Shown here piece by piece: positions 1 to 8,420 of a stretch of 64,000 bases of DNA (the first letter of the stretch is position 1; each line of letters begins with the position of its first letter). This stretch comes from Sphingomonas montanisoli. Lineage in GTDB: Bacteria; Pseudomonadota; Alphaproteobacteria; Sphingomonadales; Sphingomonadaceae. A program made the position numbers and the translations under genes. The notes below the pieces were generated by a model. That model saw nothing but the letters and a program-made list of their open reading frames with translations, was not told the origin of the DNA and ran no database searches. The DNA is taken from contig NZ_VTOU01000003.1 of assembly GCF_008274695.1 (NCBI RefSeq), positions 124,001 through 188,000 on the forward strand, in the 5' to 3' direction.

Positions 1-76
1 CGTCGACGCCGTTCTCGGGCGATCCGCCGGCGGCAACCGGATCCGTCGATGAAACGGCTTCGACGTTCAACTGCAT
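1..76 (-). CDS. N-terminus of an unidentified protein, cut by the window edge
   Basis: An ATG at 74-76 on the minus strand is preceded by a good GGAG/GAGAG ribosome-binding site and opens a frame that stays open to the window edge (about 25 residues, beginning MQLNVEAVSS). It lies 22 bases beyond the end of the acid-phosphatase-like gene on the same strand, so it is probably the next gene of that operon. Too little is visible to assign a family. Confidence 0.5.
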   Translation of the reverse strand, partial: MQLNVEAVSSTDPVAAGGSPENGVD

Positions 77-98
77 AGCTCTCTCCTCTCGCAGGACG

Positions 99-971
99 TC
101 AGCGGCCAACCCGCTCCGGATGGTTTTGCGGCGTGAATATTGATGGAATGATCTGGTCGCCAGGCGTTCCGATGATGCTATTCGCTGCGGCTTGGCGTTT
201 CAGGCGATCCAGTTCCCGAAGAGCGGCTGCCATGTCTGCTTGGAACCGTGGACTCCGCTGCATCACAGTGAGCGTGGCAGAGGCGGACAACCGCCCCGCT
301 TCGACGGCGCTCGCGTTGTGCACCCCGCACACGATCCTACTCTCGCCATAGGCGCGTCCACGCGCCAGGATCTGAGAGGCCCGTCCCGGTAAGAGTTGAG
401 CAAGCAAGCTTGCCCAGGTCCAGCCACGGGTCGTGTGACCCGAGGGATAATCGTAGCTGTCGCTCACTTCCGCAGCGGGTTGGCAGATCGGCCCCGCGTC
501 GATTTTGAAAGGCCTCTGCCGTCGAAAATAGTTCTTTGCCTCGTTGTTAACGCGAGCAGTGTCTGCAGCGGCGGTCACCAGGAGCGCTGTGAGCCGAGGC
601 GCATTCTGCGGCGTCAGATTCAGTCCGGCGGGACCGCTAAAGTCTTGCAGCAGGTCTGCCGGCCTTTCGCTCACGTCTCGCGTTGCGAGCCGCCAACGAT
701 CACTGTTTTGCAGCCCCCGGGTCTTCAGGAAGATCTCGCGATCTGCGTCGTATCGCGCGTCCCCTTGCACCGGGGCGGGCGGAACCACGTCGATGATGCT
801 AAACCGTGTGGCCGGTAAGTAAGTCTTGGCCGGATCTAACTCGCGAGCGTCGCACCCGGCGTGAATACCAAGGCCGGCAATTAAGATGATCGCCGATCGC
901 GAAGCCCATTTCGCCAAGGCGCCGCGGCGGAGGTGGTCGACATTCTGCGACTTCTGATAAGGAACTACCAC
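99..971 (-). CDS. PAP2 / class A acid-phosphatase-like exported protein
   Basis: Family members are periplasmic vanadium-haloperoxidase-fold phosphatases that hydrolyse phosphate monoesters. The 290-residue protein has a hydrophobic signal segment (about residues 27-39) and the three family blocks: KNYFRRQRPF, PSGHT, and SR-x5-H in SRIVCGVHNASA. In the canonical third block (SR-x5-H-x3-D) the histidine is followed three residues later by aspartate. Here that position is alanine, so the charge-relay acid appears to be missing and activity may be altered. The start is a GTG 5 bases after the stop of the preceding 2H-type gene, so the two are probably co-transcribed with the TonB receptor upstream. 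I infer a role in releasing phosphate or a phosphorylated ligand before uptake. Confidence 0.8.
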   Translation of the reverse strand: MVVPYQKSQNVDHLRRGALAKWASRSAIILIAGLGIHAGCDARELDPAKTYLPATRFSIIDVVPPAPVQGDARYDADREIFLKTRGLQNSDRWRLATRDVSERPADLLQDFSGPAGLNLTPQNAPRLTALLVTAAADTARVNNEAKNYFRRQRPFKIDAGPICQPAAEVSDSYDYPSGHTTRGWTWASLLAQLLPGRASQILARGRAYGESRIVCGVHNASAVEAGRLSASATLTVMQRSPRFQADMAAALRELDRLKRQAAANSIIGTPGDQIIPSIFTPQNHPERVGR

Positions 972-975
972 GTGT

Positions 976-1767
976 CTAATCCAAATACATGATGCGATGA
1001 AAGGCGAACATGTCGTCGAAGGAGCAGAATTCGGGCGCTCCCAGCGTGATCATCGGCGACTTCGATGCGAGTTGCTGCGCCCAGCGATTGAACGTCCTCG
1101 CAAAGGTGACCTGCTCAGCCGCGGTCAGCCAGGCCACGAAGTAGCCCAGAGAGATGTGGAAGCGGTAAGTGTCTGGAGTCGGGATTGGAACTTTGGTCAC
1201 ATCTGAGATCGCAGTGCGCAGGTCTGCAAGCTTGCTGCGTTCCGCCTCATCGAATGGAAGTAGCCGTAGCGTAAGCGGAGCGCCGTTCGTCGGATCTTGA
1301 GACGGGTCGACTTTCATCCTTATCGGCAGCTCACACTTAAGACGTGACGCCTTGAGCCGTTCCGCGAGGATTTTGGTGCACCGCTCGATCGGCATGGTGA
1401 GCGGAAGATCGCCTGGCCAGGACTTGCGCTCGCGGGGCTTGTCGTTCGCTCCGCCGAATATTGTCATATGGTAACTCGAGGGCGGAAGCAGCGCTATTTT
1501 GCGAACGAACGGATGTGAAGGAGCTTCACGATAAATGTCCAAGAGCGCGTCGAAGCAGCCGGAGTGTTCACCTTGCTGGGGGACATGGCAAATAAGGGTA
1601 TTGCCCGCGAACGGATGAACACGCCCGTCGGCGTAGAACTTCGAACCGACATCGGGCGGATAGGTGGAACGCGTTGCTCGCGCCGCGACGGGTGTCCCCA
1701 CGACCGCTGTAGCACCAGCTGCCATAAGACCAAGAAAGTGGCGTCGGTCGGTTGGCTGCATCGTCAT
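976..1767 (-). CDS. Tat-exported DUF1868 protein, 2H-phosphoesterase-like
   Basis: The 263-residue protein begins with a twin-arginine signal (RRHFLGLMAAG) and a hydrophobic stretch ending near AAR, so it is probably exported folded to the periplasm. Two H-x-[ST] motifs, HMTIFGG near residue 100 and HISLGY near residue 204, mark the 2H phosphoesterase fold, whose members cleave cyclic phosphates or 2',3' phosphodiesters. DUF1868 is the family I think it belongs to. It sits between the TonB receptor and the acid-phosphatase-like gene on the same strand, which supports a joint role in processing a phosphoester ligand. The substrate cannot be told from the sequence. Confidence 0.75.
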   Translation of the reverse strand: MTMQPTDRRHFLGLMAAGATAVVGTPVAARATRSTYPPDVGSKFYADGRVHPFAGNTLICHVPQQGEHSGCFDALLDIYREAPSHPFVRKIALLPPSSYHMTIFGGANDKPRERKSWPGDLPLTMPIERCTKILAERLKASRLKCELPIRMKVDPSQDPTNGAPLTLRLLPFDEAERSKLADLRTAISDVTKVPIPTPDTYRFHISLGYFVAWLTAAEQVTFARTFNRWAQQLASKSPMITLGAPEFCSFDDMFAFHRIMYLD

Positions 1768-1790
1768 ATACGCGGCTTCTTCAATTGCTT

Positions 1791-1846
1791 GGCTCCCCCG
1801 CTGAGGGGGGAGCCTTCTGGTCGGACATGAGCCGGACGTCCGGCTC
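1791..1846. terminator. Two hairpins between the TonB receptor and the 2H-type gene
   Basis: A perfect 18-base palindrome lies at 1829-1846 (GAGCCGGAC/GTCCGGCTC). A stem-loop of GGCTCCCCC against GGGGGAGCC lies at 1791-1814. Both fall just after the TonB receptor stop on the minus strand. Neither is followed by a long T-run, so they may attenuate transcription or stabilise the mRNA end rather than fully terminate. Confidence 0.45.
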
Positions 1847-1853
1847 GACTTCT

Positions 1854-4112
1854 TCAGTACGCGAAATGGAAGTTCGCGCCGACGTAGCGACGATCATCCC
1901 GCGGAACGAAGCGCACCACCCCTTGGCCGAACGTCCCCAGGTTGGTGGAGTAGGACTTGTCCGTGATGTTCTTCACGACAAAATTCAGTTCCCACCGATC
2001 GCCGCCCAGCAGACCGAGCGAAGCGTTCCAGATCCCAAACGCGCTCTGCGCAGTCGTAGGCGTCTGGTTGATGCTGTACTGGACCTTGCTTTGCGCATTT
2101 GCGTCGGTGGTCAGGCGGATCGAAAGGTCGCCGCTCAGCGGAATTTCGTAGCTCGCGCGGACGTTGCCCTTCCATTTCGGCGCATACGGCAGCGGCTTAC
2201 CATTGATCTGACACGACGCGGCTGCACCGACAGGGCAAATGAAATTGTCGACGCGAGCGTCGGTGTAGGCACCGCCCGCCGAAAGCGTAAAAGCTCGCGA
2301 CGGCTGGAGCGCCACGTCGAGTTCGACGCCACGGGTCGAAACCCTGCCTGCGTTGATCAGGCGAGTGACCGGCGACCCGTTGAATGTATCGAAGAAGTTG
2401 ACCTGATAATTTTTGAACTTGTCGAGAAAGGCTGCGATATTGAAACGCAGCACATCGCTGAAGAAGCGCGACTTCAGGCCGATTTCATAGGAATTGGACG
2501 TCTCCGGCCTGAGTGCCGACGTGTCCTGCGGTAACATGCTGAATGCGACGTTGTACGCCGGCCCCTTGTAGCCACGGCCATAGGTGAAATAGGCCATAGC
2601 CTTCGGCGTCAGGTCATATTGCAAACCAGCACGGCCTGAAAAGCCCGTGTTGCTCGTATTGCCTCCGGCCGTAAATGCGGTCTGGATGCCCGTGACCGGC
2701 GTGGGAGACGTCGAGGTTCGCGCGAAGGAGTAGCGTAGCTCATCCCGCGTCACCCGGGCGCCAAGCGTTGCACGAAACCGGTCGGTAAAGTGAACATTCG
2801 CCTCCCCGAAACCAGCATAGCTTTTGTTGGTGACGCTATAGTTGGCGACGCCAAGGAAGCTTGCTCCGGTGCCGAGCGTCGTGGTGCGCTGATAGCGCTC
2901 CGTATCGTCACCCTGGAAGTAGAAGAGACCGACTTGATAGTCGATGAATTGGCCTTTCGGAGACGCCAGCCTCAGCTCCTGGGAATATTGGTCGAAGCTC
3001 AGATTTCCGATGTCGTGCTGCTGAGGAAATGCGGTTGTCGCCCCCGGAAGGCGGTCTTGATCCTGCGCTTGATCGTTCTTCCACCCGCGCCAAGCGGTAA
3101 TCGACGTGAGAGTGTAATCTCCGATATTCCAGTCGATCTGGGCCGACAGCCCATAGTTCTTGTCCTGGGCATTGGTGAAGTAATTGGAGTTGATCGCACG
3201 GTTTTCTGCACCCGGGACGACGGGTGCGATTGCCGCCGCGAACGCGGGGAAGTTTGTCACCGCATTGGTCGGGTATGCCACCAGCGTCGTCGAGGACACG
3301 ACGCCCTGCGGGGTCGTATTCTTCGCATCGGCATAGTCTCCGATCAGCGTGACCGTGAGATTTTCGGTCGGGGTAAACTGGAGCTTACCCCGCACGCCCG
3401 CATTGCGGAAACCGTTGACCGTGCTGTTGTCGAACACGTTCTTCACGTTGCCGTTATAGTGCGAATAGGCACCGGTGAGGCTGAACGCGACCTTCTCGCC
3501 AAGTGGACCGGAGACACCCGCACGAGCCCTCCACTCGTCGCCGCCCGTGTAATATCCAAGGTCGAAGAACCCGTGGAACTCATCACCGGGAGCGCGCGTG
3601 ACGATGTTTACCGCACCGACCGAAGCGTTCTTTCCGAAGAGGGTTCCCTGCGGGCCACGCAGGACTTCGATATGATCGATGTCCATTAGGTCCATGCTGG
3701 CCTGACCCTGACGCGCGAGCACCACGCCGTCGATCACGGTTGAAACCGTGGGCTCCACGCCGGGCGAGGTCGATACCGTACCAAGGCCGCGGATGAAGAG
3801 CGCCTGGTCCTTGGCCGATGCCGTGTTACGGAAGTTCAGAGAGGGGACGATCGCTGAAATCCCCTGCAGGCCGGCGCGATTTTCGGAACGCAGGACGTCG
3901 CCACCAACGACCGAGATTGCAATCGGAACCTTCTGGAGCGGCTCCGCACGGCGCGTAGCCGTGACGACGATGTCGCTTGCCTCGGTCGCGCCCTCGGCGA
4001 CAGGCGGTGCAGTGTCCTGGGCATGAGCTTGCGAGCCGAACGCCATAGCGATCATCGCTGCGGTGCAGGCTGTGCTCGTGAAATGCACGACGTTTGAGCG
4101 ATTTACAGACAT
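1854..4112 (-). CDS. TonB-dependent outer-membrane receptor
   Basis: A 752-residue receptor that imports a ligand across the outer membrane using TonB energy. It has a signal peptide ending near SQAHA-Q, a short TonB-box-like stretch before the plug (DIVVTATRRAEPLQKVP), a plug domain to about residue 170 (VLRGPQGTLFGKNA), and a long beta-barrel ending in the C-terminal aromatic signature HFAY. The type is close to the FecA-like/CirA-like receptors that are expanded in sphingomonads. It heads a leftward group with a 2H-type protein and a phosphatase-like protein and is divergent from a ROK regulator. The ligand may therefore be a sugar or phosphorylated compound, but this is inference. Confidence 0.93.
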   Translation of the reverse strand: MSVNRSNVVHFTSTACTAAMIAMAFGSQAHAQDTAPPVAEGATEASDIVVTATRRAEPLQKVPIAISVVGGDVLRSENRAGLQGISAIVPSLNFRNTASAKDQALFIRGLGTVSTSPGVEPTVSTVIDGVVLARQGQASMDLMDIDHIEVLRGPQGTLFGKNASVGAVNIVTRAPGDEFHGFFDLGYYTGGDEWRARAGVSGPLGEKVAFSLTGAYSHYNGNVKNVFDNSTVNGFRNAGVRGKLQFTPTENLTVTLIGDYADAKNTTPQGVVSSTTLVAYPTNAVTNFPAFAAAIAPVVPGAENRAINSNYFTNAQDKNYGLSAQIDWNIGDYTLTSITAWRGWKNDQAQDQDRLPGATTAFPQQHDIGNLSFDQYSQELRLASPKGQFIDYQVGLFYFQGDDTERYQRTTTLGTGASFLGVANYSVTNKSYAGFGEANVHFTDRFRATLGARVTRDELRYSFARTSTSPTPVTGIQTAFTAGGNTSNTGFSGRAGLQYDLTPKAMAYFTYGRGYKGPAYNVAFSMLPQDTSALRPETSNSYEIGLKSRFFSDVLRFNIAAFLDKFKNYQVNFFDTFNGSPVTRLINAGRVSTRGVELDVALQPSRAFTLSAGGAYTDARVDNFICPVGAAASCQINGKPLPYAPKWKGNVRASYEIPLSGDLSIRLTTDANAQSKVQYSINQTPTTAQSAFGIWNASLGLLGGDRWELNFVVKNITDKSYSTNLGTFGQGVVRFVPRDDRRYVGANFHFAY

Positions 4113-4201
4113 TCCGATCCTCCTCTAGCACGGTATGGATGCGTCGAAATCACTCGCCGCAAGTCCGCTTGGCAGCCCCTATGCCACCAACGCGCCGCAA
4201 A

Positions 4202-4218
4202 TACACTCACAAAGTGTA
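4202..4218. promoter_or_regulatory. Palindromic operator candidate between TonB receptor and ROK gene
   Basis: The inverted repeat TACACT-N5-AGTGTA lies in the 194-base divergent intergenic region, 90 bases from the receptor start and 88 bases from the regulator start. Its size and symmetry fit a dimeric winged-helix regulator, and the adjacent ROK protein is the obvious candidate. Binding is inferred. Confidence 0.45.
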
Positions 4219-4306
4219 GGTTTAATGACATTATTTTCTGAAGGCGCTGTTGTTTCCACGCGCGGCAGGTGCGATCACCCAAGGTGATAGGAGAATTGCT
4301 GGCAAA

Positions 4307-5476
4307 ATGTCCGAGAACGGTCCCTCATTTGCGAAGCTGATGAACAGCGAGCGAGGCGTGCTTGATGCACTGTTCCGCGCCGGCAGCACCACGCAGGGCG
4401 ACTTGGTCAATGCATTCGATCTGACTCAGCAATCAATCTCACGCATCGTGGGTGGATTGGCGGACCGACAGATGGTCGCCGCTGGTCGAAAGGTGAGCGG
4501 CGCAAAGGGATATCGGACGTCGGCGCTCAAGCTCGTCGGAGACTTTGCTCATTCGATCGGCGTGTCGATTACCGCTGGGACGGCATCGCTCGTGGTGATG
4601 AACTTTGCCGGTGAGGTGGTAGCCCGGCGCAAGGCTCATCCCCGTACCATGGGCGTCGAAAATGTTGCCGTCTGGATCGAGGGCGAGATGCGAGGCGACC
4701 TCGGGGAGGATGTTCGGCGCGGTGCCTTTGTCGGCCTTGGTATCAGCATCGCAGGCTCGTTTATCGATGCGCGATCTTTCAACACGCCGAGCTATCTTGA
4801 AGAGTGGGCCGGCATCGACGTTGAGGAAGTGCTCCGGACGAGGATGGGATGCGCAGTATTTGCCGAAAACGACGGTAATGCCGCGACACTGGCCGAGGGT
4901 ATCCTCGGAGTTGGCCGGTGGGCTCCGAGCTTTGCGTACCTTTACCTCAGTTCCGGTGTAGGCGGTGGCCTCATGCTGAACGGTGACCTCTGGCGCGGGC
5001 GCTACGGCAACGCAGGCGAATTTGCGGGTGGCCTGCCGCCAAATATTTACCCGTTCCCGAATCTGGAGCTCCTACGTGTGCTAGCTGCGCGTGACGGCAT
5101 CAACTTCGAGACTGTCGACGAGCTCGTGTCCAATTATGATCCGGCTTGGCTGGCGATCGATGAGTGGATCTCTCGTGTCCATGACTCTGTTTCCATCATC
5201 GTCTCGAACGCAACGGCCATCCTCGACCTCGACGCCATCGTTCTGGGAGGTCTCATCCCGACCGATTTGGCCCAGCGCTTGGCGGCCAAGGTCGAAATGT
5301 TCGACCAGCGACGTCGCTCGGTCGCCCGTCCGATTGCAAGGCTAGTGCCTGCGGAAGTGCTATCGGACGCGGCGGCCATTGGGGCAGCGATGCTTCCGCT
5401 ACGCGCGACCTTTTTTACGCCGCAGGGCGTGCGGACTCCCATCGCCGCCGCCAGAGGAGCAGGAGCAGAACAGTGA
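4307..5476 (+). CDS. ROK-family transcriptional regulator
   Basis: The protein has 389 residues from the ATG at 4307, which follows an AGGAG 13 bases upstream; an upstream TTG at 4250 is in frame but has no ribosome-binding site. The N-terminal 70 residues form a winged helix (GSTTQGDLVNAFDLTQQSISRIVGGL). The rest is the ROK actin-like ATPase fold, with the ENDGNAA block and the SSGVGGGLMLNG...GNAGEFAGG block. The cysteine zinc motif of ROK sugar kinases is absent, so it is more likely a sugar-sensing regulator than an active kinase. It is divergent from the TonB receptor, with a palindrome between them, and its 3' end overlaps the convergent transporter gene by 62 bases. Confidence 0.85.
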   Translation: MSENGPSFAKLMNSERGVLDALFRAGSTTQGDLVNAFDLTQQSISRIVGGLADRQMVAAGRKVSGAKGYRTSALKLVGDFAHSIGVSITAGTASLVVMNFAGEVVARRKAHPRTMGVENVAVWIEGEMRGDLGEDVRRGAFVGLGISIAGSFIDARSFNTPSYLEEWAGIDVEEVLRTRMGCAVFAENDGNAATLAEGILGVGRWAPSFAYLYLSSGVGGGLMLNGDLWRGRYGNAGEFAGGLPPNIYPFPNLELLRVLAARDGINFETVDELVSNYDPAWLAIDEWISRVHDSVSIIVSNATAILDLDAIVLGGLIPTDLAQRLAAKVEMFDQRRRSVARPIARLVPAEVLSDAAAIGAAMLPLRATFFTPQGVRTPIAAARGAGAEQ

Positions 5477-6728
5477 GCACGCCGGCGGTTATCGGCGGCA
5501 GCGTCATCCCTAACAGCAAGCGGCTGCTTGTCACTTCGCGGAACGACGAATCCTCAAGCAACAAGCCGATCCCTGCCGCGCTGGTCGCTAGCGAGAGTTT
5601 CGCCGAAGCTGTGAACACGCCGTAGGCGACGCCCTCATTTCCGGCGCCGGTGTCGGCAATGACGTCTCCATATGCCGACCATAGGGCCGCGCCGACACCG
5701 CCGCTGCTGACGCCAAATAAAAGGGCGGCAGGCAGGATGGACCATGCGACGCCCGTGCCAGCTGCTGCAAAGAGGGCAGCAGTCACTGAGATGCTAAGGC
5801 AAGTGACCGTTATCTTTATGGGACCGGAGCGATCTTTCAGAGCGCGAAGCCAAAATGGCTGCCCGAGCACCATGCCGACCGAGATGAGTGAGATCGTTAT
5901 CGTGCCAAGAACCGGATCCAGGAGATGCGATGCGGCGTAATAAGGAAGGAGCTTGGTGAACACCGGGCTCGCGAAGGAGGTGATGAACATCGCCGCGATC
6001 AACAGCCAGGCCAGCGAGTCGATTTTACCGCCGAGGGGCTGAACCGAAGTTTCGGCTTGGACAGGCAAGGTCGGACCATGACCCTCATCCCGCACCGCGA
6101 AATAAAGCATCGCACAGGCGCCGACAGTGACGATCGCCATAAAAATACCGAGGCCGAGCAGCAGCGGCGCGCGCATCGTCTCGACTGAATAGACAAGAGA
6201 GGCCACCGTGCCGGCAACCGTTAAGGCAGCAAGACCGCTTCCGGCTAGTCGTGCAGCAGCGAGATAAGTTCTGTCTGCGACCGTGCCGACCGCCGAACTC
6301 AGCATGGCATTCTGCGGAATATCGATGAAGGCATAAGCGATCCTGAACAGCAAGATCGCGACTGCAGACAACGTCAAAGGTGCTTCCGGTCTCATTGCGG
6401 GGACCGCAAAAAGGAACATGAGGGCTGCCGATGTCGCCAACGCTCCCATGAACTGAAGATGAGCGGCCGATACGGCGCTCGAGAGGCGGCGTTTGAGGAG
6501 CACACCCACCACTACGTCCAGTAGGGCACTCAGCAGAAAGCTTCCGCACAGCACCCAACCCACAGAGGACGGGCCGAGTTGGGCAACTTCGGTCAGCAAA
6601 AACGCAAACAGAGACTCGCTTCCATACCAGAAGATGCTCTTGCCGAAGTGAGCAGACGCGTACGCTACGGTTAGCGACCGGAGCGGCTGGACGTTAGTAA
6701 TCGGCTCCGCGGTAGACATCGAGTCCAT
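5415..6728 (-). CDS. MFS transporter, probably sugar or glycoside type
   Basis: The protein has about 437 residues and around 12 hydrophobic segments, typical of the major facilitator superfamily. The pattern near the N-terminus (YASAHFGKSIFWYGSESLFAFLLTEV) resembles the glycoside-pentoside-hexuronide:cation symporter/MFS_2 type. I chose the ATG at 6728, which has GGAAG 5-7 bases upstream; a GTG at 6755 is an alternative. It is convergent with, and overlaps the end of, the ROK regulator gene. I infer inner-membrane uptake of the compound brought in by the TonB receptor. Confidence 0.75.
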   Translation of the reverse strand: MDSMSTAEPITNVQPLRSLTVAYASAHFGKSIFWYGSESLFAFLLTEVAQLGPSSVGWVLCGSFLLSALLDVVVGVLLKRRLSSAVSAAHLQFMGALATSAALMFLFAVPAMRPEAPLTLSAVAILLFRIAYAFIDIPQNAMLSSAVGTVADRTYLAAARLAGSGLAALTVAGTVASLVYSVETMRAPLLLGLGIFMAIVTVGACAMLYFAVRDEGHGPTLPVQAETSVQPLGGKIDSLAWLLIAAMFITSFASPVFTKLLPYYAASHLLDPVLGTITISLISVGMVLGQPFWLRALKDRSGPIKITVTCLSISVTAALFAAAGTGVAWSILPAALLFGVSSGGVGAALWSAYGDVIADTGAGNEGVAYGVFTASAKLSLATSAAGIGLLLEDSSFREVTSSRLLLGMTLPPITAGVLTVLLLLLWRRRWESARPAA

Positions 6729-6888
6729 AATCGCTTCCGCGCGCTTCGCGCACACAATCTCCTGATCGCCATGACTAGCCGTCCGATGGCGCTGAGGTAA
6801 GGCGGGCTCGTATTAATATAGATCGTTCCGTGCCTAAAAGTGCCGCTCGTTAGAACTCCCGAATTTCCTGGCGACCAACCCAAAAGCG

Positions 6889-6916
6889 AAGGGCCGCCCC
6901 TGGCGGGACGGCCCTT
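6889..6916 (-). terminator. Strong hairpin terminator after the alkB/small-ORF group
   Basis: AAGGGCCG at 6889-6896 pairs with CGGCCCTT at 6909-6916, with an additional inner CCC/GGG pairing. On the minus strand it is followed after three bases by TTTT, which makes it an intrinsic terminator for the leftward operon. It lies 25 bases past the stop of the 24-codon ORF. Confidence 0.7.
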
Positions 6917-6941
6917 CCATTGTCTTGCCTTCGCGGGCAGC

Positions 6942-7016
6942 TTAATCGAGCCGGACCCCCACGGTGGAGGCCATGCTCACTTCAGTCGCCGCAGTCGGCG
7001 TGGGACAATGAGACAT
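6942..7016 (-). CDS. Putative 24-residue peptide with strong ribosome-binding site
   Basis: The ATG at 7014-7016 on the minus strand is preceded by AAAGGAGG with a 7-base spacer, among the best ribosome-binding sites in the window. The frame encodes 24 residues (MSHCPTPTAATEVSMASTVGVRLD) and ends in TAA. It begins 60 bases after the alkB stop and is followed by a terminator hairpin, so it reads as the last cistron of that operon. I do not recognise the peptide. It has one cysteine and no obvious membrane helix. It could be a true small protein or a leader-like ORF. Confidence 0.5.
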   Translation of the reverse strand: MSHCPTPTAATEVSMASTVGVRLD

Positions 7017-7076
7017 TCGACCACCTCCTTTCCGTTGTTGAACGATACAGCGGATGTGGGACCTCAGCCGCCAAAT

Positions 7077-7691
7077 TCAATCCGCCAAATCGCTGTGATG
7101 CAATGATTTCGACGCGCCGCGATCGCTGAGGCTGCGGAACGTGATCGACCAGCGAGGCAGCTCCATCGGGACGATGCTGTGCTCCCATTGGTGACGAACC
7201 TCGCCGGCCAGATGATAGATCGACCGGGGCGCAAAGTCGGCTTTCACGCGAGCGAACCCGCTGGCAGTCCGCTGGCGCAAGCGCAGGGTCGCGGCGTTGC
7301 CGAGCGAAATGCCGACGACATGTTCGAACACCGGCCGGTCCTTGTGCCAGCCGATGCCCGCGCCCGGATCGTAGCGGATCAACAAGGCCTGGACGAGCTG
7401 ATCGGGCGCGAGGCCCGCGAAAGCGGCGGCCCGCGCTTTCACCGGCTCGAGCCACTCCGGGAGCGGATCGGTCGGCTCGAACCGGCCGCTCTCGAAATCG
7501 TAGCTCCAGCCGAACGACCGGGTCAGGCGCTTGCCCGTCCATTGTTGAAACCGGAACGGGCTGAGGCCCTCGCCATCGATCTTGCCGATGAGGGAAGCCT
7601 CTTCCTCCGCGGAGATGATCTCCGGCCGCGTGGCCAAGCCCGCGACGAGCGGGGCATCGAAGAGGTCGGCCATCATGATCGTGGCCGCCAA
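7077..7691 (-). CDS. alkB: AlkB-like 2-oxoglutarate/Fe(II) dioxygenase
   Basis: AlkB enzymes repair alkylated bases by oxidative demethylation. The 204-residue protein shows the iron ligands HKD in GIGWHKDRPVF and the distal histidine in EHSI, plus the 2-oxoglutarate-binding arginine in RWSITFRSL. The N-terminal region (FQQWTGKRLTRSFGWSYDFESGRFEPTDPLPEWL) is typical of the bacterial AlkB homologues with this length. It overlaps the end of the upstream thermonuclease-like gene by 19 bases and is on the same strand as the imuA-imuB-dnaE2 genes. Translation coupling and DNA-damage induction are therefore plausible. Confidence 0.9.
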   Translation of the reverse strand: MAATIMMADLFDAPLVAGLATRPEIISAEEEASLIGKIDGEGLSPFRFQQWTGKRLTRSFGWSYDFESGRFEPTDPLPEWLEPVKARAAAFAGLAPDQLVQALLIRYDPGAGIGWHKDRPVFEHVVGISLGNAATLRLRQRTASGFARVKADFAPRSIYHLAGEVRHQWEHSIVPMELPRWSITFRSLSDRGASKSLHHSDLAD

Positions 7692-8089
7692 GCGCGTCCG
7701 CCTTCGATCCCGCCAGCCTGGCGCAACAGGAGCCCGAGCGGGCGACCGCCAAGCGTGCAGGCGGCGACCACGCGGTCATAGCTGCGCCGTCCGGCGCGGC
7801 AGACCAGGGGCTTGCCCATCGCCAATCGTTCCAGCCGCCGCTTGGCTTCGCGGCCGCCGGCTTCGTGCAGTTCAGGCGCGTAGAAGTCCGCGAGCCGGAC
7901 CTCGATCCAGCGATCGGGGCGTCCAGCCGGTCCGACGCAAAGGCCGTCGCCATCCCCAACGTAGCGGACGACCCCGGCGAAGGTGGTGCCCTTGGCGGGC
8001 AACGCGCCCTCGCACGGATCGGCGAGCGCAGGAGCGGACCAGGCGCAGGCGAGGAAGCTCGCCGCGGCGATAAGGTTCAGGCGGTTCAT
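7673..8089 (-). CDS. Exported thermonuclease-like (SNase fold) protein
   Basis: The protein has 138 residues from the ATG at 8089, chosen because it opens with a clear signal peptide (MNRLNLIAAASFLACAWSAPALA); the longer open frame has no such start. The mature part carries the staphylococcal-nuclease signatures: GDGDGLCV, the arginine and glutamate in RLADFYAPEL, and the second arginine in SYDRVVA. It is probably a periplasmic nuclease or nuclease-like protein. It begins 10 bases after the DksA-like gene and overlaps alkB. Confidence 0.8.
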   Translation of the reverse strand: MNRLNLIAAASFLACAWSAPALADPCEGALPAKGTTFAGVVRYVGDGDGLCVGPAGRPDRWIEVRLADFYAPELHEAGGREAKRRLERLAMGKPLVCRAGRRSYDRVVAACTLGGRPLGLLLRQAGGIEGGRAWRPRS

Positions 8090-8099
8090 GGTCGCAAGA

Positions 8100-8363
8100 T
8101 CAGCGCAGCTGGCTGTCCTTGCTGCCGCGCCGGTTGATGCCGGAATAGGTCGGGCGCTTGTCGCGAGCCGACTGGCAGGACACGCAGGTTCGCGCGCCCG
8201 GCAGCGCGCGGCGACGCGCTTCCGGGATCGGCTCGCCGCATTCTTCGCACTCGGCCAGGCCGTCGCCCGTGGGCATGCGCGCACGCGCGCTCGCCAGCGC
8301 GTCCTTCACGCTGTCCTCGATCTGCTCCTGAACGGCGCCGTCGGGCGCCCAGCCATTGGCCAT
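8100..8363 (-). CDS. DksA/TraR-family zinc-finger protein
   Basis: This is an 87-residue protein. Four cysteines in [25 protein letters not shown] form the C4 zinc finger of the DksA/TraR family, preceded by a short helical region (EQIEDSVKDALASARAR). Short TraR-like members bind the RNA polymerase secondary channel and modulate transcription, but at this length only part of the DksA coiled coil is present. It lies between the dnaE2-linked small gene and the nuclease gene on the same strand. Confidence 0.85.
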   Translation of the reverse strand: MANGWAPDGAVQEQIEDSVKDALASARARMPTGDGLAECEECGEPIPEARRRALPGARTCVSCQSARDKRPTYSGINRRGSKDSQLR

Positions 8364-8420
8364 GCGTGCTCGTTCCCGCGGAAGTGCTTGTTAAGGGCTT
8401 GATATAGGAAGTTGGTGCGG

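Noticed and set aside
6982-7959. 325-codon frame overlapping alkB and the thermonuclease-like gene
   Set aside because: Both overlapped genes have clear catalytic motifs, and this frame reads as Arg/Pro/Ser-rich sequence typical of an out-of-frame shadow.
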